This document shows, one piece after another, positions 54,402-63,586 of a stretch of 64,000 nucleotides of DNA. Both the position numbers and the translations under genes were made by a program. The stretch is from the NCBI RefSeq assembly GCF_009764645.1, contig NZ_RWIM01000124.1:31441-95440 (forward strand). Reading direction: 5' to 3'. Positions within the stretch are counted from its first letter, which is position 1. Each line of letters begins with the position of its first letter. The notes under the pieces were generated by a model. That model saw only the letters and a list, made by a program, of their open reading frames with translations, searched no databases and was not told the origin of the DNA. The DNA is from Pseudomonas sp. PB106. GTDB taxonomy: Bacteria; Pseudomonadota; Gammaproteobacteria; Pseudomonadales; Pseudomonadaceae.

Positions 54402-55859
54402 TCAATGAAACCCTTTGCGCAAATCTCCTTCCCGCGCCAAAAACCGTCCTTCCCTACGCCCGCTCGCCTGACCATCGCGATAACTCAACACGCCGTTGAT
54501 CCATACGCCATCAATCCCTTGCGCGGCGCGTTGCGGATCAGTGAAATCCGCCACATCACGCACGGTCGCCGGATCGAACAACACCAGATCCGCCCAGTAG
54601 CCTTCACGAATCTCGCCTCTTTCCTTCAAGCCGAATCGCGCCGCCGACAGGCCGGTCATTTTGTGCACCGCGGTGTGCAGCGGAAACAGGCCGACGTCAC
54701 GACTGAAATGTCCCAGCACCCGTGGGAAAGCACCCCACAGGCGGGGATGCGGGAACGGGTCTTCCGGCAGTCCGTCAGAGCCGACCATCGAAAGAGGATG
54801 CGCGAGAATTCTTCGTACATCGGCCTCGTCCATGCCGTAGTACACCGCGCCCGCCGGTTGCAGACGTTTGGCGGCATCAAGTAACGGCAGATTCCATTCG
54901 GCGGCGATGTCGATCAGGTCACGGCCGCTGACTTCCGGGTGCGGCGTCGACCAGGTGATGGTGATGCGATGGGCGTCAGTGACTTGCTTGAGATCCAGCG
55001 TCGAAGAACTCGCCGCGTACGGGTAGCAATCGCAGCCGACTGGGTGAGTCTTCGCGGCTTCTTCCAACGATGCGAGCAGCTCGGGACTGCGCCCCCAGTT
55101 ACCCACGCCGGCGCATTTGAGGTGGGAAATGATCACTGGCGATTTCGCATGTCGACCGATTTGAAAAGCTTCATCCATCGCTTCCAGAACCGGGGCGAAT
55201 TCGCTACGCAAATGCGTGGTGTACACCGCGCCGAATGCCGTCAGTTCTTCGGTCAGTTGCATGACTTCATCGGTGGAGGCGCTGTAGGCGCTGGCGTAGG
55301 CCAGACCTGTGGATAAACCCAACGCGCCCGCCTCCAGGCTTTCCCGCAGTTGCTCGCGCATCGCGGCGATTTCGTTCGGCGTGGCGGTGCGGAACAGGTC
55401 GTCCAGATGATTGCTGCGCAGCGCCGTGTGGCCGATCAGGGCCGCCACGTTCAGCGTGGTATTCGCTGCTTCCACCGCCGCACGGTAATCGCTGAATCGC
55501 GGATAAACGAAGGCCGCCGCCGTGCCGAGCAGGTTCATCGGATCCGGCGGATTGCCCTTCAATTTCACGGGAGAGGCGCTGATCCCGCAGTTGCCGACAA
55601 TCACCGTGGTCACGCCTTGGCTGAGCTTGGGCAGCATCTGCGGCTGACGGATCACCACGGTGTCGTCGTGGGTGTGCACGTCAATGAAACCCGGCGCCAA
55701 CACACGCCCGGCGGCGTCAATTTCTTCGGTTGCCGTGGCATCGTGCAAGTCGCCGATGCGCTCGATGCGGCCATTGCGAACCGCCACGTCGGCCTTGTAA
55801 CCGGGCGTATTGCTGCCGTCGATGATCAGGGCATTGCGAATCAGGATGTCGTACAGCAT
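54402..55859 (-). CDS. N-acyl-D-amino-acid deacylase (D-aminoacylase)
   Basis: Zinc amidohydrolase releasing D-amino acids from N-acyl forms. 485 residues from MLYDILIRNALIIDG; the longer frame overlaps the upstream regulator. Metal motif PGFIDVHTHDD (H-T-H around residue 66-68), the catalytic-site cysteine in VGNCGISASP and the histidine in ISHLKCAG match the D-aminoacylase subfamily. Third gene of the gntP / rpiR / aminoacylase operon; the ATG is 1 bp past the regulator stop, so translation is coupled. Confidence 0.92.
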   Translation of the reverse strand: MLYDILIRNALIIDGSNTPGYKADVAVRNGRIERIGDLHDATATEEIDAAGRVLAPGFIDVHTHDDTVVIRQPQMLPKLSQGVTTVIVGNCGISASPVKLKGNPPDPMNLLGTAAAFVYPRFSDYRAAVEAANTTLNVAALIGHTALRSNHLDDLFRTATPNEIAAMREQLRESLEAGALGLSTGLAYASAYSASTDEVMQLTEELTAFGAVYTTHLRSEFAPVLEAMDEAFQIGRHAKSPVIISHLKCAGVGNWGRSPELLASLEEAAKTHPVGCDCYPYAASSSTLDLKQVTDAHRITITWSTPHPEVSGRDLIDIAAEWNLPLLDAAKRLQPAGAVYYGMDEADVRRILAHPLSMVGSDGLPEDPFPHPRLWGAFPRVLGHFSRDVGLFPLHTAVHKMTGLSAARFGLKERGEIREGYWADLVLFDPATVRDVADFTDPQRAAQGIDGVWINGVLSYRDGQASGRREGRFLAREGDLRKGFH

Positions 55860-55860
55860 G

Positions 55861-56721
55861 TCAGTCTCCCAGCGGCAGGTGATCGTCGCCGCCACGGTAT
55901 TCGTCGAGGGCGAGTTTGATCCGCCGCAGACGTTCTTGATTGTCTTCAGGATTGGCCAGCGCCAGCTCAGTCGCGAGTACGTCGATGGCCAGCAGCATGC
56001 CGTAGCGCGCCGCCGTTGGTTTGTAGATGAACGAGGTTTCGGCGCCTTGCAGCGGTAGGACGATGTCGGCCAGCTCCGCCAGCGGCGAGTCGGCGCGGGT
56101 GATGGCGAGAATGCGTGCGCCGTAATTGCGCGCCAGTTCGACGGTCTCGAGCAGTTCCGGTGTGATGCCGGTCAGTGAGCAGACGATGAGCACCTGCTCG
56201 GCGCTCAGGCTGGCGGCGGTGACGCGCATCATCACCGCGTCATGACACACCGCAATCGGGTAGCCGAGGCGGACCAGGCGCACCTGCAATTCGTCGCTGC
56301 ACAAGGTCGAGCAACCGCCCATGCCGAAGGCGTGAATCATCCGCGCCTGGCCGAGCAATTTCACCGCATCGGCAAAGCGTGATTCGTCGAATCCGGCCAG
56401 ATGCTGGCGCAATGTGGTTTCGATGTCGCCGACGATCTGCCCGTAAAAGGCCGACTGTTCAGGCGTGCCCGCCGGATCGAGAAAACGGCTGCCAACACCG
56501 CTGGCCTGGGCCAGTTGCAGGCGCAGATCACGCAAGTCGCGGCAACCAACCGTGCGGGCGAAACGCGACAGCGTGGCGGTGCTGACTTCGGCCCGTTGCG
56601 CCAGATCTTCGAGACTGGCGCTCGCGGCAAAACCGACGTCGTCGAGCATCAGCCGGGCAATCCGGCCTTCGCCGGCGCTGAAGGAATCCTGGCGGGCGCG
56701 GATCTGGTAGAGGATGTCCAT
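55861..56721 (-). CDS. RpiR-family transcriptional regulator (HTH + SIS)
   Basis: 286 residues: N-terminal HTH (EDLAQRAEVSTATLSRFARTVG, about 38-59) and C-terminal sugar-isomerase (SIS) domain (MIHAFGMGGCSTLCSDELQVRL, LIVCSLTGITPELLETVELA). RpiR regulators of this type often accompany D-aminoacylase genes. Lies inside its own operon, 16 bp after gntP, and probably responds to the substrate or product of the pathway. Confidence 0.93.
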   Translation of the reverse strand: MDILYQIRARQDSFSAGEGRIARLMLDDVGFAASASLEDLAQRAEVSTATLSRFARTVGCRDLRDLRLQLAQASGVGSRFLDPAGTPEQSAFYGQIVGDIETTLRQHLAGFDESRFADAVKLLGQARMIHAFGMGGCSTLCSDELQVRLVRLGYPIAVCHDAVMMRVTAASLSAEQVLIVCSLTGITPELLETVELARNYGARILAITRADSPLAELADIVLPLQGAETSFIYKPTAARYGMLLAIDVLATELALANPEDNQERLRRIKLALDEYRGGDDHLPLGD

Positions 56722-56737
56722 GGGCGGTGGGCTCCGG

Positions 56738-58087
56738 TTACAGCAGGTAAGAAAGGCCGACGGTCAGACCGAACGCGACCAGCGAGATCAGCGTCTCCAG
56801 CACGGTCCAGGTCTTGAACGTCTGCGCGACCGTCATGTTGAAGTATTCCTTGATCAACCAGAAGCCGCCGTCGTTGACGTGGGAAAAGATAACCGAGCCG
56901 GCGCCGGTCGCCAGCACCAACAGCTCAGGGTGCGGATATCCCAGACCAATGGCCACCGGCGCGACCACGCCGGACGCGGTAGTCATGGCCACGGTCGCGG
57001 AGCCGGTGGCGATGCGCATCAATGCAGCGAACAACCAACCCATGATCAGCGGCGACAGGTGGAATTCGTGAGCGAGGCCGACGATCTGATCGGTCACGCC
57101 TGCATCCACCAGAATCCGGTTCAAGCCGCCGCCAGCGCCGACCAGCAAGGTAATACTGGCTGTCGGCGCCAGACATTCGTTGGTGAATTTGAGGATCGAT
57201 TCGCGGTTGAAACCCTGAGCAATCCCGAGCGTCCAGAAGCTCAACAACGTCGCCAGCAACAGCGCAATCACCGAGTTGCCGATGAACAGCAGGAACTGAT
57301 TGAAGCCGCTGCCCGGCGTGGAAATCAGGTTGGCCCAACCGCCGAGCAGCATCAACACCACCGGCAACAGAATGGTCGCCATGGTGATGCCGAAACCCGG
57401 CAGTTTGTCCCGTGGTTCGCGGTCGAGGAATTGTTTTTCCAGCGGGTTATCCGCCGGCAACTGAATGCGCGGCACGATGAATTTGGCGTATAGCGGCCCG
57501 GCAATGATTGCCGTTGGAATGCCGATGGCAATCGCATACAGCAAGGTCTGCCCGGCCGAGGCCTGATAGGCCTGCACCGCGAGCATCGCCGCCGGGTGCG
57601 GCGGCACCAGCGCATGCACCACCGACAGGCCGGCGACCATCGGCAACCCGACCATCAGAATCGACACGCCAACCCGCCGTGCCACGGTAAACGCAATCGG
57701 CACCAGCAAGACGAAACCGACTTCGAAAAACAGCGGCAAGCCGACCAGAAACGCGATACAGACCATCGCCCAGTGCGCGTTCTTCTCGCCGAATTTATCG
57801 ATCAGCGTGCGCGCCATCTGCTCGGCGCCACCGGACTCGGCCATCATCTTGCCGAGCATCGTCCCCAGCGCCACCACCAGCGCAATATGCCCCAGCGTCT
57901 TGCCAACCCCAGCCTCATACGCCCCCACCACACCCGAGGCCGGCATCCCGGCCACCAGCGCCAGGCCGATGGAAATCAAGGTAATGACAATGAACGGATT
58001 GAGCCGATAACGGGCGATCAGAACGATCAAGGCGATGATGGCAACGGCTGCATAAACCAGCAGCCAATAGCCGAAGTCAGGCGTCAT
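56738..58087 (-). CDS. GntP-family permease
   Basis: 449 residues from MTPDFGYWLLVYAAVA behind GAGGAG (an earlier in-frame start is unsupported). About 12-14 membrane helices; family motifs GKTLGHIALVVALGTMLGKM, GLPMVAGLSVVHALVPPHPAA and ATGAGSVIFSHVNDGGFWLIKEYF. The family covers gluconate and D-serine (DsdX) carriers. With a D-aminoacylase and an RpiR regulator, an N-acyl-D-amino acid or D-amino acid is a better guess than gluconate. First gene of the operon. Confidence 0.93.
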   Translation of the reverse strand: MTPDFGYWLLVYAAVAIIALIVLIARYRLNPFIVITLISIGLALVAGMPASGVVGAYEAGVGKTLGHIALVVALGTMLGKMMAESGGAEQMARTLIDKFGEKNAHWAMVCIAFLVGLPLFFEVGFVLLVPIAFTVARRVGVSILMVGLPMVAGLSVVHALVPPHPAAMLAVQAYQASAGQTLLYAIAIGIPTAIIAGPLYAKFIVPRIQLPADNPLEKQFLDREPRDKLPGFGITMATILLPVVLMLLGGWANLISTPGSGFNQFLLFIGNSVIALLLATLLSFWTLGIAQGFNRESILKFTNECLAPTASITLLVGAGGGLNRILVDAGVTDQIVGLAHEFHLSPLIMGWLFAALMRIATGSATVAMTTASGVVAPVAIGLGYPHPELLVLATGAGSVIFSHVNDGGFWLIKEYFNMTVAQTFKTWTVLETLISLVAFGLTVGLSYLL

Positions 58088-58165
58088 GCGGTACTCCTCG
58101 AAAGGGTCACGTTCGAATGGGTTGTGAAACTCATAAATCATTTCGAGATCGAGATTTCAAACCGC

Positions 58166-58182
58166 ATGAAAGTAATTTTCGT
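58166..58182. promoter_or_regulatory. Possible RpiR operator upstream of gntP
   Basis: ATGAAAGTAATTTTCGT contains GAAA-N5-TTTC, the sort of dyad bound by RpiR/MurR-type regulators, 79 bp before the gntP ATG. A looser GAAA…TTTC lies nearby (58126-58144). Confidence 0.4.
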
Positions 58183-58278
58183 GGAGAGGTAAGGCGTGTC
58201 GCTAATGGATATGTCTTGTCGCGATTAATGAAAATCGCGGGGCGGGATTTTCATACTTATGCAGTCAACCCAAAACCC

Positions 58279-58369
58279 TGTGGGAGCGAGCTTGCTCGCG
58301 AAGACGGCTTCACATTCAACATCTCTGCCGACTGATCCACCGCTTTCGCGAGCAAGCTCGCTCCCACAG
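58279..58369. repeat. REP pair, GTGGGAGCGAGCTTGCTCGCGAA type
   Basis: Inverted copies CTGTGGGAGCGAGCTTGC… (58279-58302) and …GCAAGCTCGCTCCCACAG (58345-58369); a compensated variant of the GTGGGAGCTGGC family (CTGGC/GCCAG replaced by CGAGC/GCTCG). Confidence 0.9.
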
Positions 58370-58402
58370 TTTTGATTGCAACGCGTCAGGTACAACGCGG
58401 AT

Positions 58403-58500
58403 AACCTGTGGGAGCTGGCTTGCCAGCGATGACGGTTGCACATTCAACTTAGGTGTTGGCTGGTGAACCGCTATCGCTGGCAAGCCAGCTCCCACAGGTT
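58403..58500. repeat. REP pair, GTGGGAGCTGGCTTGCCAGC family
   Basis: Inverted copies 58403-58430 and 58473-58500, 33 bp after the preceding pair, giving a tandem of two different REP variants. Confidence 0.9.
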
Positions 58501-58529
58501 CGGTGGTGATTACAAGGTTGGCGTAAGCG

Positions 58530-59423
58530 TCACACCATTTCGTTACGAATCCATTCAACCACCGAGGTGCGCTTAGGCGCCCAGCCCAGCAGTTCGCGGG
58601 CATGTTTGCCGCGCACTCGGCTGTTGGAGCCGAGGCCGTAGTTGGCCATTTCGTAGCCCCATTCGGCTTCGGCGTCTTTCAATGCCCAGTCTTGCGGTTG
58701 GCCCAGGTTCAGCGCTTCGGCCATGGCGGTGGTCATGTCGATGAACGACGCTTCGCCGCTTTCGACAAAGTAGAACGTGCCCGGAATATTTTTGGTCAGC
58801 GCCAGCAGATAGAGAGCGACGACGTCTTCGATGTGCACGTTGGACCAGATGTTCTGGCCAGTGCCGACATGTCGTACCACGCCGCTTTTGCGCGCCTGTT
58901 TCAGCAGTCGCGGCAATTGCACGCTGTCGCGATTGACGCCCAGGCTGTGGCCGTAGATCAGCGTGTTGCAGATGACGGCGCAATTCACACCGTCCTTCGC
59001 CGCCGCGAGGATCAGGTTGTCGATGGCCACGCGTGCGGCCTTGTCGACAGTCGGCTCCGGCAAATTGTCTTCGTAGTAGATGACGTCGCTGGACTTGCCG
59101 CCCGAGGCATCGCCGACGATGCTCGAACCGCTGGTGTGCAGAAACACTTTGTTGGAACCGCACAAGGCATCGAGCAAGGCTTCGACCGCGCCGCGATGGT
59201 CGCTGCTGGCGGCGTTGATCACCGCGTCGGCGGCGCGGGCCTGTTCGGCGAGCAGCGCTTCGTCGTCGAGGCTGCCGATTACCGGGGTGATGCCGAGGGC
59301 TTTGAGTTCATCGGCCTGTTCAGCACTGCGCACCAGACCGGTGACGTTGTGCCCGGCCTGAACCAGGCCAGTGGCGATCGAGCCGCCGATAAAACCGGCA
59401 GCGCCGGTGACGAATACGTTCAT
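58530..59423 (-). CDS. NAD-dependent epimerase/dehydratase (extended SDR)
   Basis: 297 residues from MNVFVTGAAGFIGGS behind GGGAG. Rossmann motif GAAGFIGG (7-14). Extended-SDR layout; the motif YxxxK is replaced by a less usual arrangement (KVFLHTSGSSIVG and LIYGHSLGVNRDSV), as in the atypical SDR subgroup acting on dihydroflavonol- or sugar-like substrates. Substrate unknown. Followed by a REP cluster. Confidence 0.87.
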   Translation of the reverse strand: MNVFVTGAAGFIGGSIATGLVQAGHNVTGLVRSAEQADELKALGITPVIGSLDDEALLAEQARAADAVINAASSDHRGAVEALLDALCGSNKVFLHTSGSSIVGDASGGKSSDVIYYEDNLPEPTVDKAARVAIDNLILAAAKDGVNCAVICNTLIYGHSLGVNRDSVQLPRLLKQARKSGVVRHVGTGQNIWSNVHIEDVVALYLLALTKNIPGTFYFVESGEASFIDMTTAMAEALNLGQPQDWALKDAEAEWGYEMANYGLGSNSRVRGKHARELLGWAPKRTSVVEWIRNEMV

Positions 59424-59526
59424 GGAGTAACTCCCTGCGTGAGTAAGTGATGGAACGAGTATCGGCCCGTGAACCCAAGGGAAAAACCCGCCCTCACCCA
59501 ATTCACTCTTGCGCAGAGGTCACGAA

Positions 59527-60438
59527 TCAGCCCTTGAAATCGGCGCTGGCGTAGGCGGCGAGTTTGCTCTGAATAAAGTCGAGGAAGCATTGAATGCGCA
59601 GCGCCAGTTGCGAGTTACGGTAGTACACCGCGTTGATCGGCTGGCGATAACCGCTGTTGAATTCGCCAAGCAGAACTACCAAGCGCCCGGCACGAATGTC
59701 ATCGATGGTCATGAAGTGCGACAGGCAAGCGATGCCCTGCCCTTCCAGCGCCAGATGGCGCACGGTCTCGCCGCTGGAGGCGCTGATCGCCGGGGTGATT
59801 GGCCAACGGTCACCGTGCACATAGCGCAGCGGCCATTGGTTGAGGCCTTCATTCTGGGTGAAACCGAGCAAGGTGTGTTCGCCCAGATCCGCCACCTGTT
59901 GAGGGGCGCCATGTTTTTTCAGATAGGCCGGGCTGGCGACGATCAGCAGCGGACTGCAACCGAGCGAGCGTGCGTGCAACGTCGAATCGGCGAGGGTGCC
60001 GATGCGGATGGCGACGTCGGTGCTTTGTTCCAGCAGGTCAATGATCAGGTCATTGCTGTTGAGTTCGAGCTGGATGTCCGGGTAGAGCCGGCGGAATTCG
60101 TCGATGTACGGGACGATGGCGTGGAGCATGAACGGCGAAGCGGCGTTGATTCGCAAACGTCCGGACGGGGTTTGCTGGCGCGAGGACAGACGTTCTTCGA
60201 GTTGATCCATCTGGTCGAGAATCAGCTTGGCGTGTTCGAAGAAGTACTTGCCCTCTTCGGTCAGGTCCATGCGCCGCGTGGTGCGGTTGATCAGCGTGGT
60301 GTCGAGCTTGGCTTCCAGCTTCGACAGTGTGCGACTGACGGCTGATGGAGTCTGGCCGACTTGCTCGGCGGCTGCGGAGATGGAACCGCATTCGATCACG
60401 CAGACGAAAATCTGCAACTCATCGGATCTGGCTTTCAC
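59527..60438 (-). CDS. LysR-family transcriptional regulator
   Basis: 303 residues from GTG at 60438 (GAGG six to seven bases ahead; a TTG at 60462 would add 8 residues). N-terminal HTH (SISAAAEQVGQTPSAVSRTLSKLE) and effector domain with LRINAASPFMLHAIVPYI and TDVAIRIGTLADSTLHARSL, close to the CrgA/DsdC-like group of LysR regulators. It lies between the epimerase gene and mdaB on the same strand and may regulate either neighbour. Confidence 0.9.
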   Translation of the reverse strand: MKARSDELQIFVCVIECGSISAAAEQVGQTPSAVSRTLSKLEAKLDTTLINRTTRRMDLTEEGKYFFEHAKLILDQMDQLEERLSSRQQTPSGRLRINAASPFMLHAIVPYIDEFRRLYPDIQLELNSNDLIIDLLEQSTDVAIRIGTLADSTLHARSLGCSPLLIVASPAYLKKHGAPQQVADLGEHTLLGFTQNEGLNQWPLRYVHGDRWPITPAISASSGETVRHLALEGQGIACLSHFMTIDDIRAGRLVVLLGEFNSGYRQPINAVYYRNSQLALRIQCFLDFIQSKLAAYASADFKG

Positions 60439-60460
60439 GGGTGTCCTCTTTGAGATCGCC

Positions 60461-60525
60461 AAGATCGCAGCCTGCGGCAGCTCCTACATGTGAACTCTGT
60501 AGGAGCTGCCGCAGGCTGCGATCTT
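60461..60525. repeat. REP pair, AGATCGCAG…CAGCTCCTACA family
   Basis: Inverted 28-bp copies 60461-60488 and 60498-60525 around only nine bases, in the gap between mdaB and the LysR gene; one end reaches into the TTG alternative start of that gene. Confidence 0.9.
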
Positions 60526-60556
60526 TTGCTGTTCACCGATAGTAGCCCTAAACCAC

Positions 60557-61147
60557 TTAAGCCTTAAGGCCAAACACCTCGGTCAGATGCTGCTCATACC
60601 GCGCCACATCACCTTCGATATTCGGACGCTTCATCACGTCTACACAGAGGAACGTCGGCAACGCGGTCATGCCCAAAAACTCGTTGGCCTTGTGAAACGG
60701 GAAGTACACCGCATCAACGCCTTTGGCTTCAAAGAAATCGGTTGGATCATCAAAGGCTTGTTGCGGCGCATTCCAGGTCAGCGACAGCATGTATTGCTTG
60801 CCCTGAATCAGGCCGCCGCTGCCGTACTTCTGCGAGGCGTCGGAGCGGGTGCGGCCATCGCTGGCGTAGAGGCTGCCGTGGCCTTCGGTGAAGACTTCGT
60901 CGAGGTACTTTTTCACTGTCCACGGCGCGCCCATCCACCAGCCCGGCATCTGATAAATGATCACGTCGGCCCAGAGGAATTTGGCCACTTCTTCAGCGAC
61001 GTCGTAGCCCTCATCGATGAATGTGGTTTTGACGTCGACACCGCCGCGATCCAGCACGCTCAGTGCGGTTTCGTGCAGGGTGGTGTTGTAGCGACCGTCG
61101 GAGTGGGCGAATTTTTTACCGCCATTGAGCAGCAATACTTTTTTCAT
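60557..61147 (-). CDS. mdaB: NAD(P)H quinone oxidoreductase MdaB
   Basis: FAD-dependent two-electron quinone reductase protecting against redox-cycling quinones. 196 residues, as in E. coli MdaB. Flavodoxin-like fold with KKVLLLNGGKKFAHSDGRYN at the N-terminus, and the family motif IIYQMPGWWMGAPWTVKKYLDEVF. In E. coli mdaB is next to ygiN; here a YgiN-like gene is divergently placed across 182 bp. Confidence 0.92.
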   Translation of the reverse strand: MKKVLLLNGGKKFAHSDGRYNTTLHETALSVLDRGGVDVKTTFIDEGYDVAEEVAKFLWADVIIYQMPGWWMGAPWTVKKYLDEVFTEGHGSLYASDGRTRSDASQKYGSGGLIQGKQYMLSLTWNAPQQAFDDPTDFFEAKGVDAVYFPFHKANEFLGMTALPTFLCVDVMKRPNIEGDVARYEQHLTEVFGLKA

Positions 61148-61329
61148 CAGAAAACCTCGGCGCAGCCATGGGCTGGGTGGAGAAGGGAAAATGGAATGGC
61201 GGCAGATTAACGATCCGCCTCGCGCGGAATAAGCCGTGATTACGCAAAATACATTTGACTGAAAAGCACGAATCGAATGCCGATTATTGCAATAGCATCC
61301 GCAGCCATCTGATTTGAGGAGTTGTTGCG

Positions 61330-61644
61330 ATGAGTGAACGCCAGGGTTTTATCCTGCATGCCAAGACCCGCCCGGAAAAAGCCGAGGCCTTTGAAGCGCT
61401 GTTTCGCGCCTATGTCGAGCCGAGTCGGGCGGAGCCGGGCTGCATCGAATACCACATGCTGCGCGACAAGAAAGATCCGTCGCTGTTCATCTTCTACGAG
61501 ATCTGGGCATCTCAGGCACATCTCGACGTGCATTCGAATCTGCCACACATGAAGGCATTTTTTGAACGGCGCATGGAGTATCTGGAGCGCGACTTCGAGA
61601 TCCGCGCCATCGAGATGCTCAGCGAAGCCTCGGCTAACCGCTGA
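61330..61644 (+). CDS. ABM-domain monooxygenase, YgiN-like
   Basis: 104 residues, the usual size of antibiotic-biosynthesis-monooxygenase (ABM) proteins. ILHAKTRPEKAEAFEALFRAYVEPSRAEPGCIEYHML and the FIFYEIWASQAHLDVH strand are typical. E. coli YgiN oxidises menaquinol and is the genomic neighbour of MdaB; the same pairing here supports a quinone role. Start ATG behind GAGGAG. Its 3' end overlaps the convergent TSUP gene by 11 bp. Confidence 0.88.
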   Translation: MSERQGFILHAKTRPEKAEAFEALFRAYVEPSRAEPGCIEYHMLRDKKDPSLFIFYEIWASQAHLDVHSNLPHMKAFFERRMEYLERDFEIRAIEMLSEASANR

Positions 61645-62398
61645 TCAGCAAGTGGGCGCCGAGCGCGCCCAGTCCGATAAAGAACACTCGCTTGAACAAC
61701 ACCGCACTGATGCGTTGCCGCAACCATTGGCCGAGCAGCATGCCGAGGACGGCGGGGATCAGCGCCAGCAGCGAGGCGCTCAATTCGCCGCCACCGAGGG
61801 CGCCACGCCAGAGCAATCCAGCGGCCAACGCCAGCGTCGACACGGTGAAGGACACACCCAGCGCCTGGACCAGTTCATCCCGGTTCAAACCCAGCGCTTG
61901 CAGGTATGGCACCGCCGGAATCACGAAGACGCCAGTGGCTGAGGTGATGACGCCGGTGATCAAACCGCACAGTGGACCGAGCCACCGCTCATGGCGAGGT
62001 GTTACGTGCAGCGTTGGCAGGAACAGTCCGCTCAACGCATACAGCAACAGCGCCGCGCCGAGCCCGCGCACCACCCAATGCCCGCCCGCCATGCCGATCC
62101 ACAGCGTGCCGATGCCGGTGCCGAGGAAGATCATCAACAACATCGGCCAGAGGCGTTTGATCAGGCCTTTCAGGTGACCACCGAATGCCAGTTGCCAGAC
62201 ATTGGTCAGCGTGGCCGGGATGATCAGCAAAGCGGCAGCCTGTGACGGCGCCATAGCCAGACCGAGCAATCCCATGGCGACGGTGGGCAAGCCGAGACCG
62301 ATCACGCCCTTGATCAGGCCAGCGAGGATGAAAGTAGCGATGACCAGCAGGGACAGGGCCAAACCGAGGTGCTGGTAGAAGTCGGTGAATGTGTTCAT
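61634..62398 (-). CDS. TSUP/TauE-SafE-family membrane permease
   Basis: 254 residues, eight or so hydrophobic helices; N-terminal half GLIKGVIGLGLPTVAMGLLGL and C-terminal repeat GLITGVITSATGVFVIPAVPYLQALG show the internal duplication of the family, which exports or imports sulphonates and organosulphur acids. Substrate unknown. Divergent from the LysR gene at 62610 with a REP pair between them. Confidence 0.9.
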   Translation of the reverse strand: MNTFTDFYQHLGLALSLLVIATFILAGLIKGVIGLGLPTVAMGLLGLAMAPSQAAALLIIPATLTNVWQLAFGGHLKGLIKRLWPMLLMIFLGTGIGTLWIGMAGGHWVVRGLGAALLLYALSGLFLPTLHVTPRHERWLGPLCGLITGVITSATGVFVIPAVPYLQALGLNRDELVQALGVSFTVSTLALAAGLLWRGALGGGELSASLLALIPAVLGMLLGQWLRQRISAVLFKRVFFIGLGALGAHLLISG

Positions 62399-62477
62399 GG
62401 TGCTACTGTGCGCCAGTCAAGGTTGGCTGAAAATCTGCCATATACTGAGGCAGCCTCTGCTTTTGTGAGAGGCTGAT

Positions 62478-62579
62478 GGCCTCATCGCTGGCAAGCCAGC
62501 TCCCACAGGGTTCAGTGTTGATCACAAAATTTGAGAACCACACAAATCCTGTGGGAGCTGGCTTGCCAGCGATGGGGCC
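62478..62579. repeat. REP pair, GTGGGAGCTGGCTTGCCAGC family
   Basis: Inverted copies (about 62481-62509 and 62548-62576) between the divergent TSUP and LysR genes. It occupies most of the space where regulator-binding sites would be expected. Confidence 0.9.
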
Positions 62580-62609
62580 GGGATAAACTCCACAAAACCG
62601 GCTGCCCCC

Positions 62610-63497
62610 ATGCACTTCGACCTCACCGACCTGCGCCTCTACCTGCACATCCTCGACACCGGCAACATCACCGCCGGCGCCGCGCGCAGCCATTTATCCC
62701 TCGCTGCAGCCAGCGCCAGAATCCGCGCCATGGAAGCCTCGCTCGGCACAGATTTTCTTGAGCGCGGCCGCCGTGGGGTCACACCGACACCCGCCGGCAA
62801 CGCCCTCGCCCACCACGCGCGAATACTCCTGCAACAGGCCGAACGCATGCAGCAGGATCTCGCCGACTACGCCCAAGGCGTCAAAGGTCAGGTGCGATTG
62901 CTGTGCAACACCACGGCAATCACCGAATACCTGCCTGAGGTGCTCGCCGATTTTCTGCGCGACCACCCCAATCTCGACATCGATTTGCAGGAGTTGCCCA
63001 GCGCGCGCATCACCCACGCCTTGCGCCAAGGTGCGGCAGACCTCGGCATCGTCTCCGATGCGGTAGACACCAGCGACCTGCAGACGCAACCGTTTCGCGA
63101 CGATCCACTGGTGCTGATCCTGCCCCTCGATCACCCGTTGTCTGACGCCGTCGACGTCAGTTTCAGCGAGGCGTTGCACCACGACTTTGTCGGACTCAGC
63201 GCCAACAGTGCTTTGGCGATCTACCTTGAAGAACAGGCCCTGCACAGCGGCGCACGCATGCAGGTGCGGATCCGTGCTGACGGTTTCGACGGCGTGATGC
63301 GCATGGTCAGCCGAGGCGCCGGGCTGGCCATCGTGCCGCTGGCCGCTGTCGAGCGCGCAGCGCCACGCGGTTTCAAAAGCGTAGCGCTCAACGAACCGTG
63401 GGCGCGCCGCACGCTGAAACTGTGCGCGAGGGATTTCGGCGCCTTGCCAGGTTATGCCAAGGCCTTGCTGGACGCGCTTACTGATGCGCGTTTCTGA
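62610..63497 (+). CDS. LysR-family transcriptional regulator
   Basis: 295 residues. N-terminal HTH (NITAGAARSHLSLAAASARIRAMEASLGTDFLERGRRGVTPTPAG) with Ala/Ser-rich variation from the usual LysR helix, and a LysR effector domain (LRQGAADLGIVSDAVDTSDLQTQPF). Divergent from the TSUP permease, the likely target, and followed by a cupin gene. Confidence 0.9.
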   Translation: MHFDLTDLRLYLHILDTGNITAGAARSHLSLAAASARIRAMEASLGTDFLERGRRGVTPTPAGNALAHHARILLQQAERMQQDLADYAQGVKGQVRLLCNTTAITEYLPEVLADFLRDHPNLDIDLQELPSARITHALRQGAADLGIVSDAVDTSDLQTQPFRDDPLVLILPLDHPLSDAVDVSFSEALHHDFVGLSANSALAIYLEEQALHSGARMQVRIRADGFDGVMRMVSRGAGLAIVPLAAVERAAPRGFKSVALNEPWARRTLKLCARDFGALPGYAKALLDALTDARF

Positions 63498-63586
63498 GCA
63501 GTTTGATGTCGACCCCAGACAACTGAGCCCCGACCGGGCGCTATAGGGTGCGAGTTCATTTCTCAAGTCCACTGCCCGGAGTCCTC

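Larger units (their letters stand above)
58088..58529. other. Intergenic region with operon promoter and two REP pairs
   Basis: 442 bp. The part next to gntP (58130-58260) should hold the promoter and has the dyad at 58166-58182; the rest is filled by two REP pairs (58279-58369 and 58403-58500). No reading frame worth calling. Confidence 0.6.
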
